From Amoebidium appalachense (lineage: Eukaryota > Ichthyosporea): a stretch of 64,000 bases of DNA. The notes under the pieces were generated by a model. That model searched no databases. It saw only the letters and a program-made list of their open reading frames with translations, and was not told where the DNA came from. The stretch is taken from positions 12,958,001-13,022,000 of the forward strand of contig CAVNZM010000003.1 of assembly GCA_963693365.1 (NCBI GenBank). Direction: 5' to 3'. The translations under genes and the position numbers were made by a program. Of this stretch, positions 57,457 through 64,000 are shown piece after piece (position 1 is the stretch's first letter; every line of letters begins with the position of its first letter).

Positions 57457-57713
57457 AACACACAAACACGTACACACATCCATGGGCTTCTTGTTGGCAT
57501 TGGTGGTGTCAATGACGTCATCAATGGTCAATGGACCAATGGGAGGAATGTTGCCACCCCCCCCCCCCCCCCCCCCCGCCCCGAGCATAAGCTTTTGCAC
57601 ATTCAACTGGCCAATGGGAGGAATCCTGTCATTTGCAAGGATTCTTCTGTCTGGCTTTTGTGCTGCACAATGTTGTATTGAGAAGTCACGTGACCAGTGC
57701 AAAGAGGGAATTC

Positions 57714-57799
<86 letters not shown>

Positions 57800-57846
57800 G
57801 CTGGGGGTCCGCTTATTTTGCCGCCAATTGTGTTGCCTGTTTGGGC
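57457..57846. other. Intergenic with dispersed motif and microsatellite
   Basis: No gene seen. It includes two CCAATGGGAGGAAT motifs (57535 and 57609), one TGACGTCA (57513-57520), a C-run at 57556-57577 and a (GT)n microsatellite at 57716-57797. The first part resembles a piece of the KilA-N gene (translation IPPIGPLTIDDVIDTTN on the minus strand). Confidence 0.6.
57716..57797 (+). repeat. (GT)n microsatellite
   Basis: About 40 GT units. Confidence 0.95.
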
Positions 57847-58074
57847 TCATACCCAGCCAGCCCTCTGCAGTGTATAGCAGACAATAAACATGAGCGGGTA
57901 ATTGAGAAGTGTGAATATCACTAAACCGGTAAAAAACTGTAGTTGCATTTTTTCGAAATCTTCTAGCGACACAGGGTCTGGTTTTGACATATTCGCTCCA
58001 AGCAACACAAAACACCCAACCATCAACACGGCCGTAACTAGTGTTAATATCGCTGCTGAGTAAGCTTTTGACAT
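57847..58074 (-). CDS. Small membrane protein (75 residues)
   Basis: MSKAYSAAILTLVTAVLMVG..., two hydrophobic spans at about residues 6-28 and 46-66 (FFTGLVIFTLLNYPLMFIVC). The ATG at 58074 is chosen over one three codons upstream; a TTTTTTTTGTCCC motif (58101-58112) precedes both. Not recognised. Confidence 0.6.
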   Translation of the reverse strand: MSKAYSAAILTLVTAVLMVGCFVLLGANMSKPDPVSLEDFEKMQLQFFTGLVIFTLLNYPLMFIVCYTLQRAGWV

Positions 58075-58100
58075 GGCTGCCACCTAACAAGTAATCGAGG

Positions 58101-58112
58101 GGACAAAAAAAA
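58101..58112 (-). promoter_or_regulatory. T-run promoter motif variant
   Basis: GTTTTTTTTGTCCCC about 30 nt before the ATG at 58074. Confidence 0.4.
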
Positions 58113-58202
58113 CCCGCATGAAGGGCTTGCGCGCAGCCTATTCAAATTCATGTGCCCCCCCCCCCCCCCCCCCCCCCAGTGGTACATGGATGTTGGGGGA
58201 CT

Positions 58203-58419
58203 AACATCCAAAAGCTGCAAAATTGGCCAGTTTCACTCCGTAGATATGGCCATGTTTATTGTAGTTTGTGTGTGGCTGGCCATGTCAAACCGGTGACATG
58301 GACTACATTTTGTCGTGTATGTGTTCGTTGAAAGCTTTTTACACAAATGCACAATTGCAGTGTCCACTGAGAACATATTGCCATTGTTGGTTAGTAATGT
58401 TATAAATGCCATAAGCTGC
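58203..58419 (-). mobile_element. IS607 left-end fragment (MITE-like, 217 bp)
   Basis: Matches the first 217 bp of the IS607 copies (28046-28262 and 43054-43270), ending just before the tnpA coding region, with several substitutions. It lacks the genes and the right end. It may be a deletion derivative or abortive copy. Confidence 0.8.
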
Positions 58420-58469
58420 TTTTGCCTATGCTCAGAAAAAACGTGCCGGTCATTGGAACGAGTGAAGGG

Positions 58470-58511
58470 CCTGTGTGTGTGTGTGTGCGTGTGTGCGTGT
58501 GTGTGCGTGTG

Positions 58512-58557
<46 letters not shown>

Positions 58558-58595
58558 GGGGGGGGGGGGGAGGGGGGGGGGGGGGGGGGGGGGGC
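58470..58595 (+). repeat. (GT)n microsatellite followed by poly-G
   Basis: GT units with scattered GC interruptions to about 58556, then a G-run broken by a single A. Confidence 0.95.
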
Positions 58596-58736
58596 TCATT
58601 CATGCTGGCACTGCTAGTCTCACACCGTCATTTGTAGGTTTTCTTATATTGTGCAACATTGTGCCAATCTGCTTTCGGCCCCTTGTGGGCAGCAGCAGCT
58701 AAATGAATGTGCGATACTGCCAACACTACACCTGCC

Positions 58737-59283
58737 CTAAACATTGCGCTCTTTGGAGACCAGAAGCCAGTGTTGCCAATTGAAGTTTGACTCACACTGG
58801 GGCCTGGTGGCCTTCTTGGCCCGGGCCTTCTTGGACCGCGTGCGGCGCCCAGCCATGCCAGGCACCAGTTCCAACTCGTCACCCAGCTCGAGAGGGGAGA
58901 CCCCGGGAAATTCCCTCTCAAACAGCATCTTGGTGCGGTAGAAGTTGGCGTACTTCTTGGCTTCGGGCATGTTCTCCGCAAACCAGCCCTCGGTGTTGCG
59001 CATGATGGTTTAGGCCTCCTCGGCCGAAATCTCCGTGCAGTAACGCACCTTGTGCCCCCACCAGGCGGCCCGCAGCTTGATAGCGGCTGCCAGTGTGGCC
59101 CTGGCCGTGACGCTGTTGACGCGGTCCTCGGTGAGGTGGCCCAGCACGTTGACGTTGAGCACACTCGAAATAAACTGCTGCAGCAGGGTTGTGGGGCCCA
59201 CAGTGCTGCCCTTGAACAGGGCAGAGACAATGCTGTAGGCCAGGTTGAGCAGACGCACGCGCAGGTGGGGAAACCCGTCAAGG
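58737..59283 (-). pseudogene. BRO-like protein, C-terminal fragment with a stop
   Basis: On the minus strand this encodes 'NVNVLGHLTEDRVNS ... WWGHKVRYCTEISAEEA', then TAA at 59010-59012, then 'TIMRNTEGWFAENMPEAKKY' to 58737. It is clearly related to the C-terminal domain of the gene at 26389-28042 (NVNILKKKQGL ... WGHEIRHCTE ... EAYTIFHHTSEW). The related gene has Tyr at the stop position. Upstream similarity ends at the hairpin-repeat array (59294), so the N-terminal two thirds are missing. Confidence 0.65.
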
Positions 59284-59293
59284 GTGCCCTCCT

Positions 59294-59631
59294 CGGATCC
59301 AATCAAAAGCTGGTGACCCGCGAGTAACCAGCTTCTGATTGGCCGGCGGATCTGTATGCAGTGGTACGATCCAATCAAAAGCTGGTGACCCGCGAGTAAC
59401 CAGCTTCTGATTGGCCAGCGGATCTATATGTAGTGGTACGATCCAATCAAAGCTGGTGACCCGCGAGTAACCAGCTTCTGATTGGCCAGCGGATATATGT
59501 GTAGTGGCACAATCCAATCAAAAGCTGGTGATCCGGGAGTAACCAGCTTCTGATTGGCCAGCGGATATATGTGTAGTGGGACAATCCAATCAAAGGCTGG
59601 TGACCCGGGAGTAACCAGCTTCCGATTAGCC
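59294..59631 (+). repeat. 72-bp hairpin-forming tandem array (five units)
   Basis: Units start at CCAATC near 59299, 59371, 59443, 59514 and 59586. Each contains CCAATCAAAAGCTGGT, a 12-nt spacer (GACCCGCGAGTA) and ACCAGCTTCTGATTGG, an inverted repeat of 16 bp with one mismatch, followed by a linker of about 28 bp. Confidence 0.9.
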
Positions 59632-59683
59632 GTCACCAGCAACGCCCAATGGGAAACTGGGACTGTGGGTATATTCTGATTTT

Positions 59684-59923
59684 ATGAGTCCAGTCTCAGA
59701 AATTCCTGATTGGTCTGCGAGGGGAACATGGCGACTCTCAGGACGTGTGTTGTATATTTGCCGTTTGGTGTTGCCGATGAACCTAACAACATATGTGCAA
59801 ATACACAGGGGCAAATTTAGCAACACCAACGAGCTCTTCTTCACCCCCCACGCCTTCAAGACCATGCTCATGGCTGTCCTCACACCTGTTGCCCATACAT
59901 ACTTACAAGCGACTGGCTTTTGA
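59684..59923 (+). pseudogene. Fragment of an MSV199/BRO-like regulator
   Basis: A short frame whose last 37 residues (GKFSNTNELFFTPHAFKTML...) show the 'E-F/L-x-T-P-x-A-F-K-x-x-L-M' element of MSV199/BRO-type viral regulators. The preceding part has no similarity and an alternative ATG (59728, MATLRTCVVYLPFG) is in another frame, so a frameshift is likely. The remainder is cut off by the second repeat array. Confidence 0.35.
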
Positions 59924-59939
59924 TTTGTTAGTATTACAC

Positions 59940-60141
59940 GCCAAGAGCAAACCAGGCACTGACGAGGGACTAGTTTTTGATTGGCTAGTATGTTTAGCGC
60001 ACCACTAGAAAACCAGTCACCGACGAGGGACTGGTTTTTGATTGTCTAGTATGCTAAACGCACCAACAGAAAACCAGTCACCGGCGAGGGACCAGTTTTT
60101 GATTGGCCCCTATAATTAGCGCACCAATAGAAAACCAGTCA
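59940..60141 (+). repeat. About 61-bp hairpin-forming tandem array
   Basis: Three and a half units with CCAATAGAAAACCAGTCAC ... GACTGGTTTTTGATTGG: inverted repeats with CCAAT/ATTGG ends, the same design as the array at 59294-59631 but with a different core. Confidence 0.85.
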
Positions 60142-60142
60142 C

Positions 60143-60387
60143 AGTGGGGGAGGGAGAAATGCATGCTAGTAGATGGGGGAGGGGGGGGGGGAGGGAGAAA
60201 TGCATGCTAGTAGATGGGGGGAGGGGGGGGGGGGAGAAAGGCATGCTAGTAGATGGGGGGAGGGGGGAGGGGGGGAGGGAGAAAGGCATGCTAGTAGATG
60301 GGGGGAGGGGGGAGGGGGGAGAGGGAAATGCATGCTAGTAGATGGGGGGAGGGGGGAGGGGGGAGGGAGAAATGCATGCTAGTAGAT

Positions 60388-60458
<71 letters not shown>

Positions 60459-60513
60459 CCGTAAAGAGTCGAGTAGAGAAAGAAATACGAAGAGAGAGAA
60501 AGAGGGAGAGAGA

Positions 60514-60558
<45 letters not shown>

Positions 60559-60621
60559 GAGGGAGAGGGAGAGGGAGAGGGAGAGGGAGAGGGAGAGTGT
60601 GTGCGTGTGTGTGTGTGTGTG

Positions 60622-60657
<36 letters not shown>

Positions 60658-60660
60658 CAA
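60143..60660 (+). repeat. Composite simple repeats
   Basis: Six GGGGGAGGGGGG blocks each with ATGCATGCTAGTAGATGG (60143-60390), then (GT)n to about 60458, (GA)n and GGGAGA units (60478-60597), and a second (GT)n to 60655. Confidence 0.95.
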
Positions 60661-60701
60661 ACCAAGTCACGATATGTATCCAATCAATTAACTTCCGGCA
60701 C

Positions 60702-60786
60702 CATGCCGGGACTTTTCATTTGCTCTTATGGCACCAAATGACGTGGTGCTATGACATTATTGGGTGGAATCAAAAGTCCCGGCATG
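60702..60786. repeat. Perfect 15-bp inverted repeat with nested dyad
   Basis: CATGCCGGGACTTTT (60702-60716) and AAAAGTCCCGGCATG (60772-60786), 55 nt apart. Inside the loop GGCACCA and TGGTGC form a second stem around AATGACG. Confidence 0.8.
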
Positions 60787-61003
60787 CCCCCCCCACCCAT
60801 ACTTTTGAATGACTTGGCCCTCTTGTATAGTAAGTTAGCATTCACCCTCTCCCCCTCCTCCCCCCCCTCCCTCCCCCTTCCCTGGTACATGATCTGGTTC
60901 CAACACACACACACACACGCACACACACACACACACACTCTAGATGTACACCACATCAGAACGTTTCCCCTTGAAGTTCTACACACACACACACGTGTTT
61001 GGC
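60787..61003. other. Intergenic
   Basis: C-rich and (CA)n stretches (60903-60938, 60981-60993); no gene seen. A transcription terminator for the KilA-N gene may lie here but none is obvious. Confidence 0.4.
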
Positions 61004-62368
61004 CTACTCAAACCTAAACCGAGCACGCAGGTCCTGCACCCTAGACTCGAGTTGTGTGGAGCCAGCAGACGCCGTCATCTCGTTGAACCTGTTGAGCACC
61101 AGGTAGAACTGCCGCCACGTGAGGTGTGTGGAATTGCGCAGGGACCAGCGGATCTTGCATGCGGCAAAGATGGCCGTGAGAAACGTAATTGAGCTCCTGC
61201 CACGTATCTTGAGGTCGAAGCACTGTGCCTCCTCGAGACCCATCAGCAAGCCGATGTGCAGCTGGATTTCGTTCACAGACATGTTCTTGAGCCACGGGGT
61301 GAGGATTTTGGCCATGTCGTCAAACGTGTGCTTGACCAGTGTGCGGCCATACTCGGTGCCGGCACAGCTGTCGTCGGGCATGATGTAGGTGGGGAGGGCA
61401 AGGGCGCGCTGGGGGTAGGGCTCCTGGTAGAGGGTCTTTGCCATTTCCAGCACACGGGTGGCCATGTCCTCGTACTTGGCAACCACCCCCACGATCTTGT
61501 TGGTGAGTGTCATGTTGTGCTGCATGAGCTCCATGTTCTGCTGGGTGAGCTCCGTGTTCTTGGCCACGACCTCTGCGACTGTGCGCTGCACCATGCTTGC
61601 CACCTGTTCGGCCATGTCGGTGTCCGTGTGCGCAGGGGCCTCCCTAGAAGCGCGCACCTGGTCCATGTCGATGGCCATCTTGCTGGTGGTGTGGCCCGTG
61701 TAGCCGTCACACAGGTCAATCACGTCCGCCACCACAGCATAGTCGCCGGTGAGCATGCGGGAGAGGAGGGTGTCGGTGTGCACGGCAAAATCCGTGGACA
61801 CGTGGCGGGCCAGGGCGGGAAGCAGGGCAATGTGCACGAAGGTGCCGCGCAGAGCCATGTCGCCGGACTTCTTTTTGGCATGGGTGGTGTCAATGACGTC
61901 ATCGATGCTCAGCTGGCCAATGGGAGGAATACTGCCCATGGGCAGTTTCCCTTGTGTGACGTCATTGGTGCTGTCTGAGCCAATGAAAGGAATGTGGATG
62001 TGGTTCCACATTCCTCTGATTGGTTGGTTGATCTTGGCCACTACTTTCTGTAGAAGCTCCGTGTTACTCTTGCTCCAGTATTGCACCTTTTTCTCGGTCC
62101 CATCCCCATGCTTCTCGGTGTTGTACTGGCGCCCGACGTTGCACAGCATGGTGGCGTTAAAGTAGACGTGCCCATTCTCGTAGGTGGTGGCGATGGTGAG
62201 CACGCGCTCCCCAAACCCCATCTCAGCGGGCGCACGGATCTCCTTGTAGGCAGGGTAGAGGGGGGTGGCCATGGCGGGCTCGGGGGTAGGGGCAGCAGGG
62301 GCAACGGAAGCGGCAGGGGCGGGCACCAACGAGGGCGCGGAGGGAGAGAGAGAGGGAGCAGTAGACAT
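61004..62368 (-). CDS. KilA-N domain regulator
   Basis: 454 residues starting MSTAPSLSPSAPSLVPA. After a Pro/Ala-rich leader, the KilA-N DNA-binding domain lies at about residues 65-195: VYFNATMLCNVGRQYN, VQYWSKSNTELLQKVV and GTFVHIALLPALARHVSTDF (KilA-N 'G.WVHP.LA..LA.W.S..FA'). Its middle holds an inserted 40-residue segment containing IPPIGQLSIDDVIDTTH, which recurs as a dispersed repeat. A coiled coil (ELTQQNMELMQHNMTLTNK) and a C-terminal domain follow. An upstream ATG at 62407 is possible, but the paralogue at 63163 has ATA there, so 62368 is preferred. TATA at 62437-62448. Confidence 0.75.
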   Translation of the reverse strand: MSTAPSLSPSAPSLVPAPAASVAPAAPTPEPAMATPLYPAYKEIRAPAEMGFGERVLTIATTYENGHVYFNATMLCNVGRQYNTEKHGDGTEKKVQYWSKSNTELLQKVVAKINQPIRGMWNHIHIPFIGSDSTNDVTQGKLPMGSIPPIGQLSIDDVIDTTHAKKKSGDMALRGTFVHIALLPALARHVSTDFAVHTDTLLSRMLTGDYAVVADVIDLCDGYTGHTTSKMAIDMDQVRASREAPAHTDTDMAEQVASMVQRTVAEVVAKNTELTQQNMELMQHNMTLTNKIVGVVAKYEDMATRVLEMAKTLYQEPYPQRALALPTYIMPDDSCAGTEYGRTLVKHTFDDMAKILTPWLKNMSVNEIQLHIGLLMGLEEAQCFDLKIRGRSSITFLTAIFAACKIRWSLRNSTHLTWRQFYLVLNRFNEMTASAGSTQLESRVQDLRARFRFE

Positions 62369-62436
62369 CTTGGCGGTTGTGTTGGGCGGCTGGTCAGGCT
62401 CGAGCATTTGAGTTGTGATGTGCCTGTGTGTGGTGT

Positions 62437-62448
62437 ACTTTTATATGC
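62437..62448 (-). promoter_or_regulatory. TATA box of the KilA-N gene
   Basis: GCATATAAAAGT on the minus strand, about 75 nt before the ATG at 62368. Duplicated at 63232-63243. Confidence 0.6.
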
Positions 62449-62636
62449 AGCGGCTGCCCGGATCACGCCCAGAGAGGCCCCAATCAAGCACAGGATTTGC
62501 ACCACCTGCGGCCTTGGGGGCGCTGAGCAGTCAACAGCCAATCAGATTGCGGTTGTGGTTGGACCGTGACGACCTGTGGGACGCAACAGGTCCGTTTCAT
62601 TGACCACCAGCTTGTCGCATATGGCTGTAATGAGCT

Positions 62637-62711
62637 CCTTGTGTGACGTCATTGGTGCTCTCTGAGCCAATGAAAGGACAGTGCCCTGGGCACTTTCCTT
62701 GTGTGACGTCA
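62637..62711 (+). repeat. CRE-like duplicated element
   Basis: CTTGTGTGACGTCAT occurs at 62637-62651 and 62697-62711, and again at 61951-61965 inside the KilA-N gene, each time near a CCAATGAAAGGA motif. Confidence 0.7.
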
Positions 62712-62815
62712 TACACTCAAAGCGCCTTTATTATGCTTGTCGTCGAGACCTGCTCGATAGGCAAATCTCTCAGACTGTACCTGTTATCGGGGCCCAGGCA
62801 ATATTTGATGCCTAC

Positions 62816-63163
62816 TCACTCAAATGTTACCCTAATCCCCTTGGATTCGAGCCGGGCCCGAACATATGCATAATAATCTGGAGGTGCTTGTCCAAAAAGA
62901 TGGATGCGTGGTGTTCTATCACGAAAGAAATCCCTGTACATCTGTATCTGGCCATATGCATGTTTCCAAGCTCTGACGCGCTTTACCTCGATGATTTCCG
63001 AGGTGGTCAGTACATCAAACCCCATCTCAGCGGGCGCACAGATCTCCTTGTAGGCAGGGTAGAGGGGGGCGTCCATGGCGGGCTGGGGGGCAGGAGCAGC
63101 AGGAGCTGCGGGGGCGGGCACCAACGAGGGTGTGGGGGAGGAGAGAAATGGGGCAGTAGACAT
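62816..63163 (-). CDS. Chimeric KilA-N-leader / nuclease-like protein
   Basis: 115 residues. The promoter and about the first 48 residues (MSTAPFLSSPTPSLVPAPAA ... YKEICAPAEMGF) duplicate those of the KilA-N gene at 61004-62368. The sequence then switches to DVLTTSEIIEVKRVRAWKHA, YGQIQMYRDFF and RIHLFGQAPPDYYAYV, a small PD-(D/E)xK-like domain (D, E-V-K, G-Q) often attached to KilA-N or MSV199 proteins in large DNA viruses. The gene is therefore a module swap on a shared leader and promoter. Confidence 0.6.
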   Translation of the reverse strand: MSTAPFLSSPTPSLVPAPAAPAAPAPQPAMDAPLYPAYKEICAPAEMGFDVLTTSEIIEVKRVRAWKHAYGQIQMYRDFFRDRTPRIHLFGQAPPDYYAYVRARLESKGIRVTFE

Positions 63164-63231
63164 CTTGGCGGTTGTGTTGGGCGGCTGGTCAGACTCGAGT
63201 ATTTGAGTTGTGATGTGCCTGTGTGTGGTGT

Positions 63232-63243
63232 ACTTTTATATGC
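63232..63243 (-). promoter_or_regulatory. TATA box of the chimeric gene
   Basis: GCATATAAAAGT, the duplicated counterpart of 62437-62448. Confidence 0.6.
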
Positions 63244-63570
63244 AGCGGCTGCCCGGACCACGCTCGGTGAAGCCCGAGTCACGCACAGGAATTTGCACCA
63301 CCTGCGGCCTGGTTCAGGCGGTATAGGGGGAGCGCCCAGGAGGGCGTTCGACGGCTGGGTTGGGCTTTGTGATGGCATGCGGAATAGCTTTATTTGGCTA
63401 GCATTTTTAGCCTTAGATGGGTTGACTGTTGATTGCCAGCCAATCGCATTAAGGGAAGGGTGTATATCAGCTCTACGATGCCAAATAATGTTTTTTTTTT
63501 TTTGCAAGTTTTCCCGGGTACAGAAACTTTTTGTGTTTGTTGTATGTATATAAGCCATACCAGGTCCAAG

Positions 63571-63987
63571 ATGAGGCAAAACCAGGACATTATCAGCGAG
63601 GGGCCGGATAAGATGGCAAAGTTAGCCTGCGAGTACATTCGTCTTAGAAAGCTGGGCAGAAACACAACGACGTACAGGGACACAGAGAAGAAGCGTGTAT
63701 ATTCCCGTCTGCTGATTAAATACATGCGCAGCCACCGGCTGCTCACCTTGCAAATCCCAGGTGTGGAAGATAAGGCCATTTCATTGCAAAAGGTGAGGGG
63801 GAAAGCTGCAATGTCTCTAAAACGCATTGAGCAAGCATGCAAGGAGTATTGCGATGCAGTGAAGGGAGGTAAACTTGAGCTCTCTCCCGAGACTATGATG
63901 GCGTTCATAACCACAAAGCAGCCTGAAACTACCAACTGGAAGCTTGCAGTCCAAGAGAAGTCTTCAGATTCGTGGTTTGAGGCATGA
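63571..63987 (+). CDS. Unknown basic protein (138 residues)
   Basis: MRQNQDIISEGPDKMAKLAC..., intact, Lys/Arg-rich, mostly helical (for example SLKRIEQACKEYCDAVKGGK), with no membrane span. A TATATAAGCC element about 25 nt upstream (63547-63556) and a 15-T run at 63490-63503 precede it. The ATG at 63571 is chosen because of this TATA box; the frame is open 46 codons further upstream. Not recognised. Composition suggests nucleic-acid binding. Confidence 0.55.
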   Translation: MRQNQDIISEGPDKMAKLACEYIRLRKLGRNTTTYRDTEKKRVYSRLLIKYMRSHRLLTLQIPGVEDKAISLQKVRGKAAMSLKRIEQACKEYCDAVKGGKLELSPETMMAFITTKQPETTNWKLAVQEKSSDSWFEA

Positions 63988-64000
63988 CATAAATTAATTT

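Overview
The window looks like part of a large double-stranded DNA virus of the nucleocytoplasmic (NCLDV) type lying in, or strongly shaped by, a eukaryotic genome. The viral assignment rests on the gene set: an A32/FtsK-type packaging ATPase (13254-13985), a PCNA clamp (46305-47204), an SF3/D5-like helicase (22737-25033), two herpes/NCLDV-type primase fused to origin-binding-protein (OBP) helicase genes (4281-8063 and 33633-37439), a YqaJ-like nuclease (48680-49630), a DUF5767-like protein (50498-51796), a Nudix hydrolase, a SET-domain protein, an H2B-H2A histone doublet (55875-56489), an EsV-1-7-like zinc-repeat nuclease, KilA-N/BRO-like regulators and many small single-span membrane proteins. 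No capsid protein, DNA polymerase, rRNA or tRNA gene was recognised.

The eukaryotic and probably endogenous context is inferred from a likely spliceosomal intron in the D5-like gene (24000-24310), an intact two-ORF LINE with poly-A tail and a candidate 8-bp target-site duplication (15210-19745), abundant (TG)n, poly-C and (TCCC)n tracts, several genes broken by stops or frameshifts, and two nearly identical IS607-type elements whose differences are mostly CpG transitions, a mark of cytosine methylation. A free virus with a recently acquired LINE, or sequence errors in homopolymers, cannot be fully excluded.

Layout. 1-3.3 kb: small late-type genes. 3.3-9.3 kb: first primase-OBP block, a two-gene unit followed by a 97-bp tandem-repeat array and bounded by direct repeats. 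9.5-14.4 kb: BRO-like pseudogene, Nudix, packaging ATPase. 14.4-20.4 kb: a U-box-like gene split by the LINE. 20.4-22 kb: small membrane and basic proteins. 22.7-25 kb: D5-like helicase. 25.9-30.5 kb: regulator genes, one cut by IS607 copy 1. 31.7-38.1 kb: zinc-repeat nuclease, second tandem-repeat array and the second, oppositely oriented primase-OBP block. 39-45.7 kb: putative structural proteins and IS607 copy 2. 45.8-58.1 kb: a dense, mostly intact cluster (PCNA, nuclease, virion-like proteins, histones, SET). 58.2-63.4 kb: an accessory region with an IS607 remnant, BRO-like fragments, hairpin-forming repeat arrays and two KilA-N-related paralogues. 63.6 kb to the end: one more small gene.

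Two promoter classes are visible. Many genes (putative structural genes, ATPase, nuclease, histone) carry a T-run followed by CTGTG or a close variant 15-60 nt before the start codon. Regulators, the D5-like helicase and PCNA instead have TATA-box-like sequences. This suggests late and early classes and was used to choose several start codons.
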